Shown here piece by piece: positions 7,652 through 14,892 of a stretch of 46,665 bases of DNA (the stretch's first letter is position 1; each line of letters opens with the position of its first letter). The position numbers and the translations under genes were made by a program. This stretch comes from Candidatus Cybelea tumulisoli. GTDB taxonomy: Bacteria; Vulcanimicrobiota; Vulcanimicrobiia; Vulcanimicrobiales; Vulcanimicrobiaceae. The stretch spans positions 2,096 to 48,760 of the forward strand of contig PMTY01000133.1 in assembly GCA_003167155.1 (NCBI GenBank), read 5' to 3'. Under the pieces are notes generated by a model. It saw only the letters and a list, made by a program, of their open reading frames with translations, was not told the origin of the DNA and made no database searches.

Positions 7652-9010
7652 ATGAAACAGCGGCCGGCAACGCTGATCTATAATGCGCTTGTCTGGGCGC
7701 TTTTTCTCGCGTTGGCGACTACGCTGTGCATCATCGTCCACTGGCGGTACGCCATCTTCCGCAATGACGTCGATCTCGGCATCTTCACCCAGGTTATCTC
7801 CGGCATTGGGCGCGGGTTTTCGAGCACCGCCGAAGGCGGGGCGAACCATCTGCTGGTTCACTGGTCGCCGCTCGTTGCTACGGCCTGGCCGTTTCTGCGC
7901 GCCTTTGGGCCCGTGGGGCTCGAGTACTTTCAGGCTATCCTCGTCGCCGCAGTCCTTTTCCCGGTTTGGGGTTTAGCGCGCGCCAGATTTCGCCCAGTCC
8001 CAGCGCTGGCTTTAGTAGCCGTCGCGGCCCTCTATCCGATTCTGTGGGCAAACGGCGTCGGGGATTTTCACGAGATGGCCTTCGTGCCGCTGCTCTCCGC
8101 CACGCTCGTCTACGCGCTGGACCGGCGCCGCTGGCCGCTGAGCATCGCAACTGCACTGCTCCTGGCTTGCACGAAGGAGGACCAGTTCGTCATTTTGGCA
8201 GCCAACGGTTTGATCTTCGCGGCAATGGCGCGAAACGACGTTCGCGCGAAGCGCGTCGGATGGAGCATCTCCGGCTTGGCCGCGGTAATGGCCTTCGTGT
8301 ATTTCGCAGTCGTACGCCCGGCGCTGAACTCTCACGTCCCCTACCTGTCGTTGGAGTTCTTCAACTGGGCCGGGGCGCAAGGCGGAGGGCACGCTTCCAT
8401 TTGGGCAATGCTGCTTCCACGCCTACGGTACGTTTTGATAATCCTCGCCCCGCTGGCCTTCCTGCCATGCATCTCGCGGTATGGACTCTTCTTGATTCCG
8501 GGGTTTGTCGAGATCCTAGCCTCCCGTCAATCGGTCACGATTATGCCCGGCGCGCACTACAGCGCGTTGCTAACGGGTTACGCACTGGCGGGATTCGTCG
8601 ACGGCGCTTCTCGATTAAACGCTTATAAGCCGCGGCTAGCCAAGGGACTTGTCGTCGCGGCGGCTGCGGCGTCGATCGGCGTCGCCGTTTTCGCCAGCCC
8701 AATGGAGTATTGGTACTATCTTTACCGGCCCCCAAACGCGCACGATGCGCTGCTCGAAGCGACTCTGGGGCGACTGCCTCGGCAGGTAGAAGTTGGGTCC
8801 GAAGATGAAATCTTTGCGCACTTAGGCCTCGATCGCAACGCTTCCATCGACTTCAACGGACAGCGATGGTTCGTTTACGACCGGACACACTATTCGGAGC
8901 ACTGGCAGAAAATCGACGAGCCCGCCGTAGTTCGAGCACTCGCCCGCAACGAGTACGTCGTGAGGAGCGACCGCGACGGCGTCGTGGTTCTCGAGCGGTC
9001 GGGCTCGTGA
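7652..9010 (+). CDS. DUF2079 family integral membrane protein
   Basis: A 452-aa polytopic protein. Start is ATG at 7652 (MKQRPATLIYNALVWALF), chosen because the longer frame upstream would overlap the previous gene. About ten hydrophobic segments are visible (for example VWALFLALATTLCIIVHW, LALVAVAALYPILWANG, GLVVAAAAASIGVAVFA). Luminal motifs include FRNDVDLGIFTQVI, FSSTAEGGANHLLVHWSPL and GVGDFHEMAF, which I recognise as the DUF2079 pattern. The paired acidic residues in the first extracytoplasmic loop resemble GT-C polyprenyl-sugar glycosyltransferases, so a sugar-transfer role is likely but unproven. It sits 17 bp after the CBM-like gene and its TGA overlaps the next GTG (GTGA), so it is firmly part of the five-gene operon. 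Confidence 0.84.
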   Translation: MKQRPATLIYNALVWALFLALATTLCIIVHWRYAIFRNDVDLGIFTQVISGIGRGFSSTAEGGANHLLVHWSPLVATAWPFLRAFGPVGLEYFQAILVAAVLFPVWGLARARFRPVPALALVAVAALYPILWANGVGDFHEMAFVPLLSATLVYALDRRRWPLSIATALLLACTKEDQFVILAANGLIFAAMARNDVRAKRVGWSISGLAAVMAFVYFAVVRPALNSHVPYLSLEFFNWAGAQGGGHASIWAMLLPRLRYVLIILAPLAFLPCISRYGLFLIPGFVEILASRQSVTIMPGAHYSALLTGYALAGFVDGASRLNAYKPRLAKGLVVAAAAASIGVAVFASPMEYWYYLYRPPNAHDALLEATLGRLPRQVEVGSEDEIFAHLGLDRNASIDFNGQRWFVYDRTHYSEHWQKIDEPAVVRALARNEYVVRSDRDGVVVLERSGS

Positions 9011-9456
9011 ACCGCTTTTCTCGTGCGGCTCTGGCCCTGGGGCTGCTCGCCGCCGTCTCGTCGATCGCACTCGCCCGCGCGCCGGTCCCAACGCCCGTTC
9101 CGAGCGTTTCGGCGACACCTTCGCAGACGCCGTCGCCCGCACCGACGCCGACGATTTTGATGCTGCCGCCCGATGCGGCACCGCAGATTCTTTGGGTTGG
9201 TTTGAGCTCGACCACGCCGAAGGCGGGCGAGGCGCTCTCCGTCACCGTGCTGACCTCATCGAACGTCGCCAGCGTTGAAGTTCGTGTCGGCGGCTATGGC
9301 TTCAACTTGCCCAAGACCGATGTGGGGCGCTTTGAAGGCGCCTATGCCGTTCCCCAGCTCCCGTTCTTCATGAATCATAACCTCGTCATGCAGGTCATCG
9401 CACGAAACACCGCCGGCGTTGCCGCGACGAGCAGCGCTCAAATACAAATTCGGTAA
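9007..9456 (+). CDS. Small secreted Ig-like domain protein (paralogue of the protein at 19580-20140)
   Basis: 149 aa from a GTG overlapping the preceding TGA. Signal peptide (ALALGLLAAVSSIALARA), then a Pro/Thr/Ser linker at about residues 25-50. One domain of about 95 residues begins APQILWVGLSSTTPKAGEAL, continues SSNVASVEVRVGGYGFNLPK, TDVGRFEGAYAVPQLPFF, and ends VMQVIARNTAGVAATSS. Alternating strands and the final NTxG segment suggest an Ig/FN3-like beta-sandwich. The same succession of motifs (APQIL.V, SNVASV..R.GGY, KT.VGRF...Y.V..LP.F, M.VIA.NT.G) recurs in the lipoprotein at 19580-20140. I do not recognise a named family. Neighbouring GH10 and DUF2079 genes suggest a periplasmic accessory role in glycan handling. 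Confidence 0.72.
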   Translation: MNRFSRAALALGLLAAVSSIALARAPVPTPVPSVSATPSQTPSPAPTPTILMLPPDAAPQILWVGLSSTTPKAGEALSVTVLTSSNVASVEVRVGGYGFNLPKTDVGRFEGAYAVPQLPFFMNHNLVMQVIARNTAGVAATSSAQIQIR

Positions 9457-9458
9457 GA

Positions 9459-10637
9459 ATGCGACGGGAGAGTGCGATCGAGATTAGCCGAGGAAACGCG
9501 ATTGCCGCGATGCTTTCCGCCGGCGCGGCGTGCACTCTCGGCGTGAAGCCGAGCTATGCGGGCGATGAAGGCCTGGCGTTGGCGGCGGCACGCTGGGGAC
9601 GTTTTTTTGGATCGGCCGTCAGGGTTGGCGACCTCGACACCGAGCCGAATCTGCGAGCGGCGGTGATTCGCGAATGCGCGCAACTCGTGCCGGAGTTCGA
9701 AATGAACTGGAACGAGATCGAACCCGAATACGGCCGGCTCTCGTTTGCCAAGATTGACGACCTGACGGCTTTCGCGATTGCGAACGGCAAAAACGTTCGC
9801 GGCCACACGCTGCTATGGCATCTCGGCGTGCCGGAGTGGGCCGTCGATATGCTTCGCGAACATCAAGATTGGAATCTCATCGCCAGGTACTTTGGTTCGG
9901 TGATCCCCAGATACGGCGATGTCATCGGGATGTGGGAAGTCGTCAACGAGCCGATCGACCCCGGTCAGCGCATCGACGGGCTGCGCGAGAACATCTTTCT
10001 CGAAGTATTCGGGCCGGACTATATCGGCCGCGCCCTGACCCAAGCGCGCGCCTTTGCGCCGAAGGCACGCCTGATCGTCAACGAATACGGGCTCGAGTAC
10101 GACCTTCCCGAGGAGCGGGATCGGCGCTACTTCTTGCTCAAACTGCTGGAGCGGCTGAAAAGCACCGGCGCCCCGCTCGATGGACTCGGCGTCCAGGCGC
10201 ACCTCGACCTGCGCAAGGGCCATATCTCGCAATCCGCAGTTGCGCGGTTCTTGCGAGAGGTCGCGGCCATGGGTCTTTCAATCGTGGTGACGGAGTTGGA
10301 CGTCAAGGAGGCCGATTATGTGGCAACGGCCGACGAGCGCGATCGCCAAGTCGCCGATGAAGTGCGCCGCTACCTCGACGTCGTGTTGAGCGAGCGAGCC
10401 GTCACCGGAGTAACGACGTGGGGCTTAAGCGACCTGCACTCCTGGCTCGAGATTACGAAGGACGACTACGCGCGGTTTGCCGGGGCCTGGACCAACGGCA
10501 GCGGGCCGGGCTTTAATCGCGGATTACCGCTGGATTCCTCGATGCGAGCCAAGCCGATGTACTTTGCCATTCGAGACGCGCTTTGGTACGTCAAACCCAG
10601 GCCTCAGAAACGGCGGAAAAAGGTCGCGCCGCCGTAG
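9459..10637 (+). CDS. Glycoside hydrolase family 10 (endo-1,4-beta-xylanase-like)
   Basis: 392 aa; a GH10 TIM barrel fills about residues 45-370. Characteristic parts are the strand-3/4 region NVRGHTLLWHLGVPEW, the acid/base Glu164 in MWEVVNEPID, NEYGLEY, the strand-6 GVQAHLD, and the nucleophile Glu279 in IVVTELDVKE. The strand-8 TTWGLSDLHSWL contains the substrate-binding Trp. GH10 enzymes hydrolyse beta-1,4-xylan and sometimes aryl cellobiosides. The N-terminus (ISRGNAIAAMLSAGAACTLG) looks like an export signal, perhaps a degenerate Tat signal with one Arg. It starts 2 bp after the Ig-like gene. Its 3' end overlaps the convergent BcsS-like gene by 34 bp. Next to UDP-xylose-forming enzymes and a processive GT2, it may trim a self-made polymer as BcsZ does for cellulose, rather than degrade plant xylan. 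Confidence 0.93.
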   Translation: MRRESAIEISRGNAIAAMLSAGAACTLGVKPSYAGDEGLALAAARWGRFFGSAVRVGDLDTEPNLRAAVIRECAQLVPEFEMNWNEIEPEYGRLSFAKIDDLTAFAIANGKNVRGHTLLWHLGVPEWAVDMLREHQDWNLIARYFGSVIPRYGDVIGMWEVVNEPIDPGQRIDGLRENIFLEVFGPDYIGRALTQARAFAPKARLIVNEYGLEYDLPEERDRRYFLLKLLERLKSTGAPLDGLGVQAHLDLRKGHISQSAVARFLREVAAMGLSIVVTELDVKEADYVATADERDRQVADEVRRYLDVVLSERAVTGVTTWGLSDLHSWLEITKDDYARFAGAWTNGSGPGFNRGLPLDSSMRAKPMYFAIRDALWYVKPRPQKRRKKVAPP

Positions 10638-11296
10638 GCCCGTGGCGTAAATCCCGACTGCCAGGCCTCGCCGGCCGTGAGCTGCAACTCCGAGCGCGGA
10701 CCAAAACTCACACCGGCAAATGGCCCGACTTGATTGAGATGATAGCTGGGATTACCTTCGAAGGCGTACGCGGCGCCGAGTCGCCAGTTCGACGCGACGG
10801 CGTGCGTGACGTCGATGGTCCAATCGTAGTCGTAGAGTCTGGTTCCATAGTATCCCAGCCAATCTGCGCGCCAGGGTCCACCCGCCATTCCGCCGTCCAA
10901 ACTCACCCGAAGCTCCGTTTGGTGACCTCCGAGAAAATTCTTGGAATCGTACGGCGAAAGGCCCGTATAGGTGGCATTAACGCCGACTCCGAGGTCGTTC
11001 CAAACGTGTTTGAGCGTAACTCCGTAGACCGCATCCAACTCTTCTCCGGTGAAGTTTGCCCGAACCAGGCCGAGGTCGTGGCGCATATAGTCGTAGCCGC
11101 CGGTATCGAAGTAACCTCGAAAGGCCAGTCCGTTGCCGATACTCGAGCCGGGCAACGCCACGGTTGCGCCCGCAAAGACGTAGTTTGCAAAATCCGCTTG
11201 CGCCCCGGCAAACACCTCGACGTTATCCGCACGGACCGCAATCGGTTCCGCCAGCAAAAAGAGGCCGATAGCCGCAGCCGAGATTGCCCGTGACAC
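10604..11296 (-). CDS. BcsS-like outer-membrane beta-barrel protein
   Basis: Start GTG at 11296 is chosen because AAGGGAG lies 8 nt upstream and the product then begins with a clean signal peptide (SRAISAAAIGLFLLAEPIAV, cleaved after RADN-like site). The mature 200 residues alternate aromatic and small residues: VEVFAGAQADFANYVFAGAT, GLAFRGYFDTGGYDYMR, GVTLKHVWNDLGVGVNA, ending RAYGGATFFRRF with a C-terminal Phe. The order 'FAG.. ..YVFAG.. ALPGS.. G..FRGYF..G.YDY' resembles the cellulose-biosynthesis protein BcsS family. Function in cellulose secretion is poorly known; an outer-membrane or periplasmic barrel role is inferred. It is last in the ugd-UXS-GT2-epimerase operon, 17 bp after the epimerase stop. 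Confidence 0.64.
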   Translation of the reverse strand: MSRAISAAAIGLFLLAEPIAVRADNVEVFAGAQADFANYVFAGATVALPGSSIGNGLAFRGYFDTGGYDYMRHDLGLVRANFTGEELDAVYGVTLKHVWNDLGVGVNATYTGLSPYDSKNFLGGHQTELRVSLDGGMAGGPWRADWLGYYGTRLYDYDWTIDVTHAVASNWRLGAAYAFEGNPSYHLNQVGPFAGVSFGPRSELQLTAGEAWQSGFTPRAYGGATFFRRF

Positions 11297-11313
11297 TTTG
11301 GTTGCTCCCTTCA

Positions 11314-12450
11314 CTAAACGAGAAGTCGCTGTTTTTCGAGTTCGGCGAGGCTCGCCCGGCTGCGATCGACCGGCGCCTTCGCTTCGGAAACCCAAGAGAT
11401 GAGCTCTTGCATGCCCTCGTCGAACGACCGCTGCGGCCGCACGCCGAAGGTTCTCTCAATCTTTGAAATGTCCGCGAAGCAGTGACGAACGTCGCCTACG
11501 CGGTACTTGCTAAGATATTCCGGAGCGATGCTCTTGTCGAGCATCCGGGCCAGCGTGCTCGCCATCTCCGCAATGGAAATCGGCGATCCGCTGCCGACGT
11601 TGAAAACGTCCCACACGGCCAGCTCGCTCTCCAACACGGTCACAAAGGCGTTGGCGACGTCGCCGACGTGGACGAAATCCCGCTTCTGCCGGCCGTCCTC
11701 GAAGACTAGCGGCGGCTGATCGTTGAGAAGCCTCGAGATAAATATCGCCGCGACGCCGGTATACGGATTGCTGAGCGCTTGACGGGAGCCGTATGCGTTG
11801 AACAAGCGCAAAGCCACGGTTGGAACTTGAAGTGCCTGGCCCACCGCGAGGAACATTTCCTCGTGATCCCGTTTGTTGATGGCATAGATGGAGGCGGGCC
11901 GCAGCGGCTTCTCCTCGGTCGTCGCAATGGGAGTGAGCTCTTCGCCATCCTCCGATAGTTCCCAGCGACGCGCCGCGAGCTGCTCGTGGCTGCGCGGCGG
12001 CGGTGCCACGACTCTTCGGGTTGAGGGCGCCAGGTATGCACCTTCACCGTAGATGGACATCGACGAGGCGACGACGATTCGCCCAACCGTATGCGGGCGC
12101 CGCGAAAGGGTCTCCAACATAACGGCGGCGGTCATCACGTTGTTACGGGTGTAATCGACGATGTTGGTCATACTCTGGCCTACGCCGACTGAGGCTGCCA
12201 AGTGAACCAAATGCGTTACGCCTCGAAGACTCTCTTCGAAGACTCCTTCGTCCAAGACGTCGCCTTTAATCCGTTTCGCTCTCGGGTCGAGGTAGGTGGG
12301 CCAGCCGTTCTGGTCGCTCTCTCCGTCGGCGTGCACCTGAGGCAAGAGCGTATCGAGTACCGTAACTTCATGGCCGCGGGCTAAGAGCAAATCGACGAGA
12401 TGGGAGCCGATGAAACCGGCTCCGCCGGTGACGAGAACGCGTTTAATCAA
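11314..12450 (-). CDS. NAD-dependent nucleotide-sugar epimerase (extended SDR; dTDP-L-rhamnose 4-epimerase-like)
   Basis: 378-aa extended short-chain dehydrogenase. N-terminal NAD site VTGGAGFIGSHLVDLLLARG; catalytic Ser in VASSMSIYGEGAY and Tyr-Lys in SIYAINKRDHEE; substrate-domain motif NAYGSRQALSNPYTGV and RDFVHVGDVANAF. An insert of about 45 residues lies between the Ser strand and the YxxxK (HEQLAARRWELSEDGEELTP). I recall this insert from dTDP-L-rhamnose/6-deoxy-talose 4-epimerases, where it usually carries a Cys pair; none is present here. Substrate is therefore uncertain: UDP-xylose to UDP-arabinose or a 6-deoxyhexose are both possible. Its ATG overlaps the GT2 stop by 8 bp, so it very likely supplies a sugar for the same polymer. 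Confidence 0.85.
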   Translation of the reverse strand: MIKRVLVTGGAGFIGSHLVDLLLARGHEVTVLDTLLPQVHADGESDQNGWPTYLDPRAKRIKGDVLDEGVFEESLRGVTHLVHLAASVGVGQSMTNIVDYTRNNVMTAAVMLETLSRRPHTVGRIVVASSMSIYGEGAYLAPSTRRVVAPPPRSHEQLAARRWELSEDGEELTPIATTEEKPLRPASIYAINKRDHEEMFLAVGQALQVPTVALRLFNAYGSRQALSNPYTGVAAIFISRLLNDQPPLVFEDGRQKRDFVHVGDVANAFVTVLESELAVWDVFNVGSGSPISIAEMASTLARMLDKSIAPEYLSKYRVGDVRHCFADISKIERTFGVRPQRSFDEGMQELISWVSEAKAPVDRSRASLAELEKQRLLV

Positions 12451-13888
12451 GATCCGGCTTCTCCCTTTCTTTGAATTTCTTGCGGATGAGCAGTTTGTTG
12501 GCGTCGATTTTCTCGGTGCGCTGCCACGCCAATCCCTCGTCGAGGAGGTACATGCGAAAACCGATCACGAGCGGCACGATCCAGAGAAACCACCAGATCA
12601 TGGCGGAGAGCGGGTTAATGCGGAGCATATACCAAGCGCGGTCGCGCCATCGCGTATAGACGAGTCCGGTGCGCCGCCAGGTGTTGGCATAGAGCAGCGA
12701 CAGCGACCACGCAAACAGCGTGAGGTTCACCGCCGCGAGCCAGAGCGTCCAGACCGGCACCACGTGAGTTTGCGCCAAGTACATCCAAAACGCCCAGATT
12801 CCCAGCGGCAGCCCGATGGTATTGACCCAGAGCGATAAGCACGGGAAGAAAATCAGCCAGCATTTGAAGCGCTGCCAGGGGGAGAGGCCGAGATGACGCA
12901 GAGGCCGGCCAAGCGACTGAAAGAAGCCGCATACCCAGCGCTTTCGCTGGATTACGCCTTGCCGCCACGTCTTGGGAACTTCTTCGATCAGCGAACTGGC
13001 AAGGATCCCGAGTCGCAACCCATTCGCCCAATACCGCAAGCCGATTTCCGGGTCTTCGATCGTTATCCAAGGATGGAAGCCGCCCAAAGCGATGAGATCC
13101 GAGACCCGATAGAAGAGACCTTTGCCTAAAACCCAGTACGGCTGTTGCCCGTGTGCCGAGAGATGTGGATACTTGTAGCCGTCCCAGGCCATGTGGTCGA
13201 AGGCATGCCACGACGTCGGGAGCGTCGCGTTGAGATTCCCAACTACGTTGAGGGCCTGCACGACGTCGTAGTGTTTGAGACCGATGACGGCGCCCTTGAA
13301 ATGATCCACGGGCGGACAGCTGTCGGCGTCAATATAGTTGATGACGAGGTTTCGCTCGTGCTTGAGCGTCCTTGCGGCATGGTACAATCCATAGATCAGT
13401 TGGCGCGTCTTCTTTGGGGGCAGGTCTTTTTCGCCCGCACGTTTCCCATGGTGCCACCAATATGCTTTTGGATTGGCCTCCCAGGAATCCCAAACGACCT
13501 GCCATCTCGGATCGCTGGTCGGCGGGACCTCCAAGATTTCCAAAAACGCGAACTCCGAGGCTAGCCGCGCAAGGCTTGCGATCGTTTGCGCGTCGTCACT
13601 ATTCGGAATTGCCACGACGCGGCAGCGTTGCGGCGGATAGTCCAACTTCGCGAGCGACACGAACGTGGTCCGCATCGTTGCTTCCAGTTCTCGCAGAACC
13701 GGGTAAAAGAGCACGATATACGGCCACTGGTCTTCGGGCTCGGCGATGGGCTCGTCCATGTCGACCCAATCCACCGGGAGGCTCAAGAAGTACACGTCGA
13801 CGCAAAACGTAAGCGTGAACAACACTTGTGAAACCACGAACAATACGGTTACAAACAGTAAGAACGAATGTTCGACCGGGTGGACCAT
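12443..13888 (-). CDS. Processive GT2 glycosyltransferase (cellulose-synthase-like)
   Basis: 481-aa membrane synthase. One N-terminal helix (SFLLFVTVLFVVSQVLFTLT), a cytosolic GT-A domain at about 55-330, then four or so C-terminal helices (CWLIFFPCLSLWVNTIGLPL, TLWLAAVNLTLFAWSLSLLY, IWWFLWIVPLVIGFRMYLL). The family D,D,D,QxxRW set can be seen: VVAIPNSDD, the DxD in INYIDADSCPP, TIEDPEIGLRY, and QRKRW in VIQRKRWVCGFFQSLGR. Such enzymes polymerise beta-linked sugars (cellulose, chitin, hyaluronan, mannan) and extrude the chain. No PilZ domain is visible, so c-di-GMP control is not evident. Flanking UDP-glucuronate/UDP-xylose genes and the GH10 gene suggest a pentose-containing product; this is inference. 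Confidence 0.88.
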   Translation of the reverse strand: MVHPVEHSFLLFVTVLFVVSQVLFTLTFCVDVYFLSLPVDWVDMDEPIAEPEDQWPYIVLFYPVLRELEATMRTTFVSLAKLDYPPQRCRVVAIPNSDDAQTIASLARLASEFAFLEILEVPPTSDPRWQVVWDSWEANPKAYWWHHGKRAGEKDLPPKKTRQLIYGLYHAARTLKHERNLVINYIDADSCPPVDHFKGAVIGLKHYDVVQALNVVGNLNATLPTSWHAFDHMAWDGYKYPHLSAHGQQPYWVLGKGLFYRVSDLIALGGFHPWITIEDPEIGLRYWANGLRLGILASSLIEEVPKTWRQGVIQRKRWVCGFFQSLGRPLRHLGLSPWQRFKCWLIFFPCLSLWVNTIGLPLGIWAFWMYLAQTHVVPVWTLWLAAVNLTLFAWSLSLLYANTWRRTGLVYTRWRDRAWYMLRINPLSAMIWWFLWIVPLVIGFRMYLLDEGLAWQRTEKIDANKLLIRKKFKEREKPDLD

Positions 13889-13914
13889 CGCTCTGCTGTT
13901 GCCGGGATGGGATG

Positions 13915-14889
13915 TTAAATCCTGGAGGCTAAAACGTCGCTTGCACCGGCCGCCCCGCGAAAGTATTCTAACGTAAGCACCAGCCCGTCGCGAAGCGCGA
14001 CCTTCGGCTCCCAGTCCAAGAGCGAGCGCGCAAGGTCGATCGTTGGCCTGCGACGCGCCGGATCGTCGGGCGGCAACTCCGCTTTGACGACCTTGAGAGG
14101 GACGCCGGCGATCTGCGCGATTATCGCAGCCAGATCGATTATCGTAAACTCGTCGGGATTACCGATGTTGACGACGCTGCCGCTGCGCGCTTGCGCTTTC
14201 GCAAGCCGGACCACTCCCTCGATAAGGTCCGTTATATAGCAGAAGCTTCGCGTCTGCCGGCCGTCGCCGTAGATGACGAGGGGTTCGCCGCGCAGGGCCG
14301 CCATGCAAAAGTTCGGGATCACGCGGCCGTCCCCCGGCTGCATGCGCGGACCGTAGGTGTTAAAGATTCGAACGATTCGGGCATCGATTCCAAGCTTGCG
14401 AACTGCCGAAGTCACGTAAGCTTCGGCGTAACGTTTCGATTCGTCGTAACAAGCGCGCTCGCCGGTGGGATTGACGTTGCCCCAATACGTCTCGGGCTGA
14501 GGATGTTCCAGCGGGTCACCGTAGACTTCCGAGGTCGAAGCGAAGAGTAACCGGGCTCCGGTAGCGCGCGCCAACTCGACTCCATGCATTGCGCCCAGCG
14601 CATTGACGGCCATCGTCGCAAGCGGCTCCCGGCCGTAATCGACGGGGCTGGCAGGCGACGCGAAGTGCGCGATGAGATCGGGCGTATCGAGGTCGCGAGC
14701 CCACGTCCACGGCAGCGAAACGTCGGCCTCGATGAATCTGAAGTGCGGATGGTTATCGGCCGTCGCGAGATTTGCGCGCGATCCCGTCGCTAGATTGTCG
14801 ATGCCGGTGACGCGGTCACCATCGGCGAGTAACCGGTCGGCAAGGTGGGAGCCGAGAAAGCCGGCGGCTCCGCAAAGCACCACCCTCAA
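13915..14889 (-). CDS. UDP-glucuronate decarboxylase (UDP-xylose synthase)-like SDR
   Basis: 324-aa extended SDR: GAAGFLGSHLADRLLADGDR (NAD site), IDNLATGSRANL, and the distinctive block SPASPVDYG, FASTSEVYGDPLEHPQPE, TYWGNVNPTGERACYDESKR. The wording 'STSEVYGDP..HPQ.E.YWG.VNP.G.R.CYDE.KR' is the signature of UXS enzymes, which oxidise and decarboxylate UDP-glucuronate to UDP-xylose. Tyr-Lys (YDESK) and the downstream RIFNTYGPRM are intact. The gene is 3 bp after ugd, which makes UDP-glucuronate, so the pair forms a complete route UDP-glucose to UDP-xylose. Start is an ATG beginning exactly at the first strand. The alternative, dTDP-glucose 4,6-dehydratase, is less likely given the YWGNVNP block. 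Confidence 0.9.
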   Translation of the reverse strand: MRVVLCGAAGFLGSHLADRLLADGDRVTGIDNLATGSRANLATADNHPHFRFIEADVSLPWTWARDLDTPDLIAHFASPASPVDYGREPLATMAVNALGAMHGVELARATGARLLFASTSEVYGDPLEHPQPETYWGNVNPTGERACYDESKRYAEAYVTSAVRKLGIDARIVRIFNTYGPRMQPGDGRVIPNFCMAALRGEPLVIYGDGRQTRSFCYITDLIEGVVRLAKAQARSGSVVNIGNPDEFTIIDLAAIIAQIAGVPLKVVKAELPPDDPARRRPTIDLARSLLDWEPKVALRDGLVLTLEYFRGAAGASDVLASRI

Positions 14890-14892
14890 AGG

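Noticed and set aside
7679-7684. TATAAT near the start of the DUF2079 gene
   Set aside because: Lies inside codons of LIYNAL, has no -35 partner, and the gene is in the middle of an overlapping operon.
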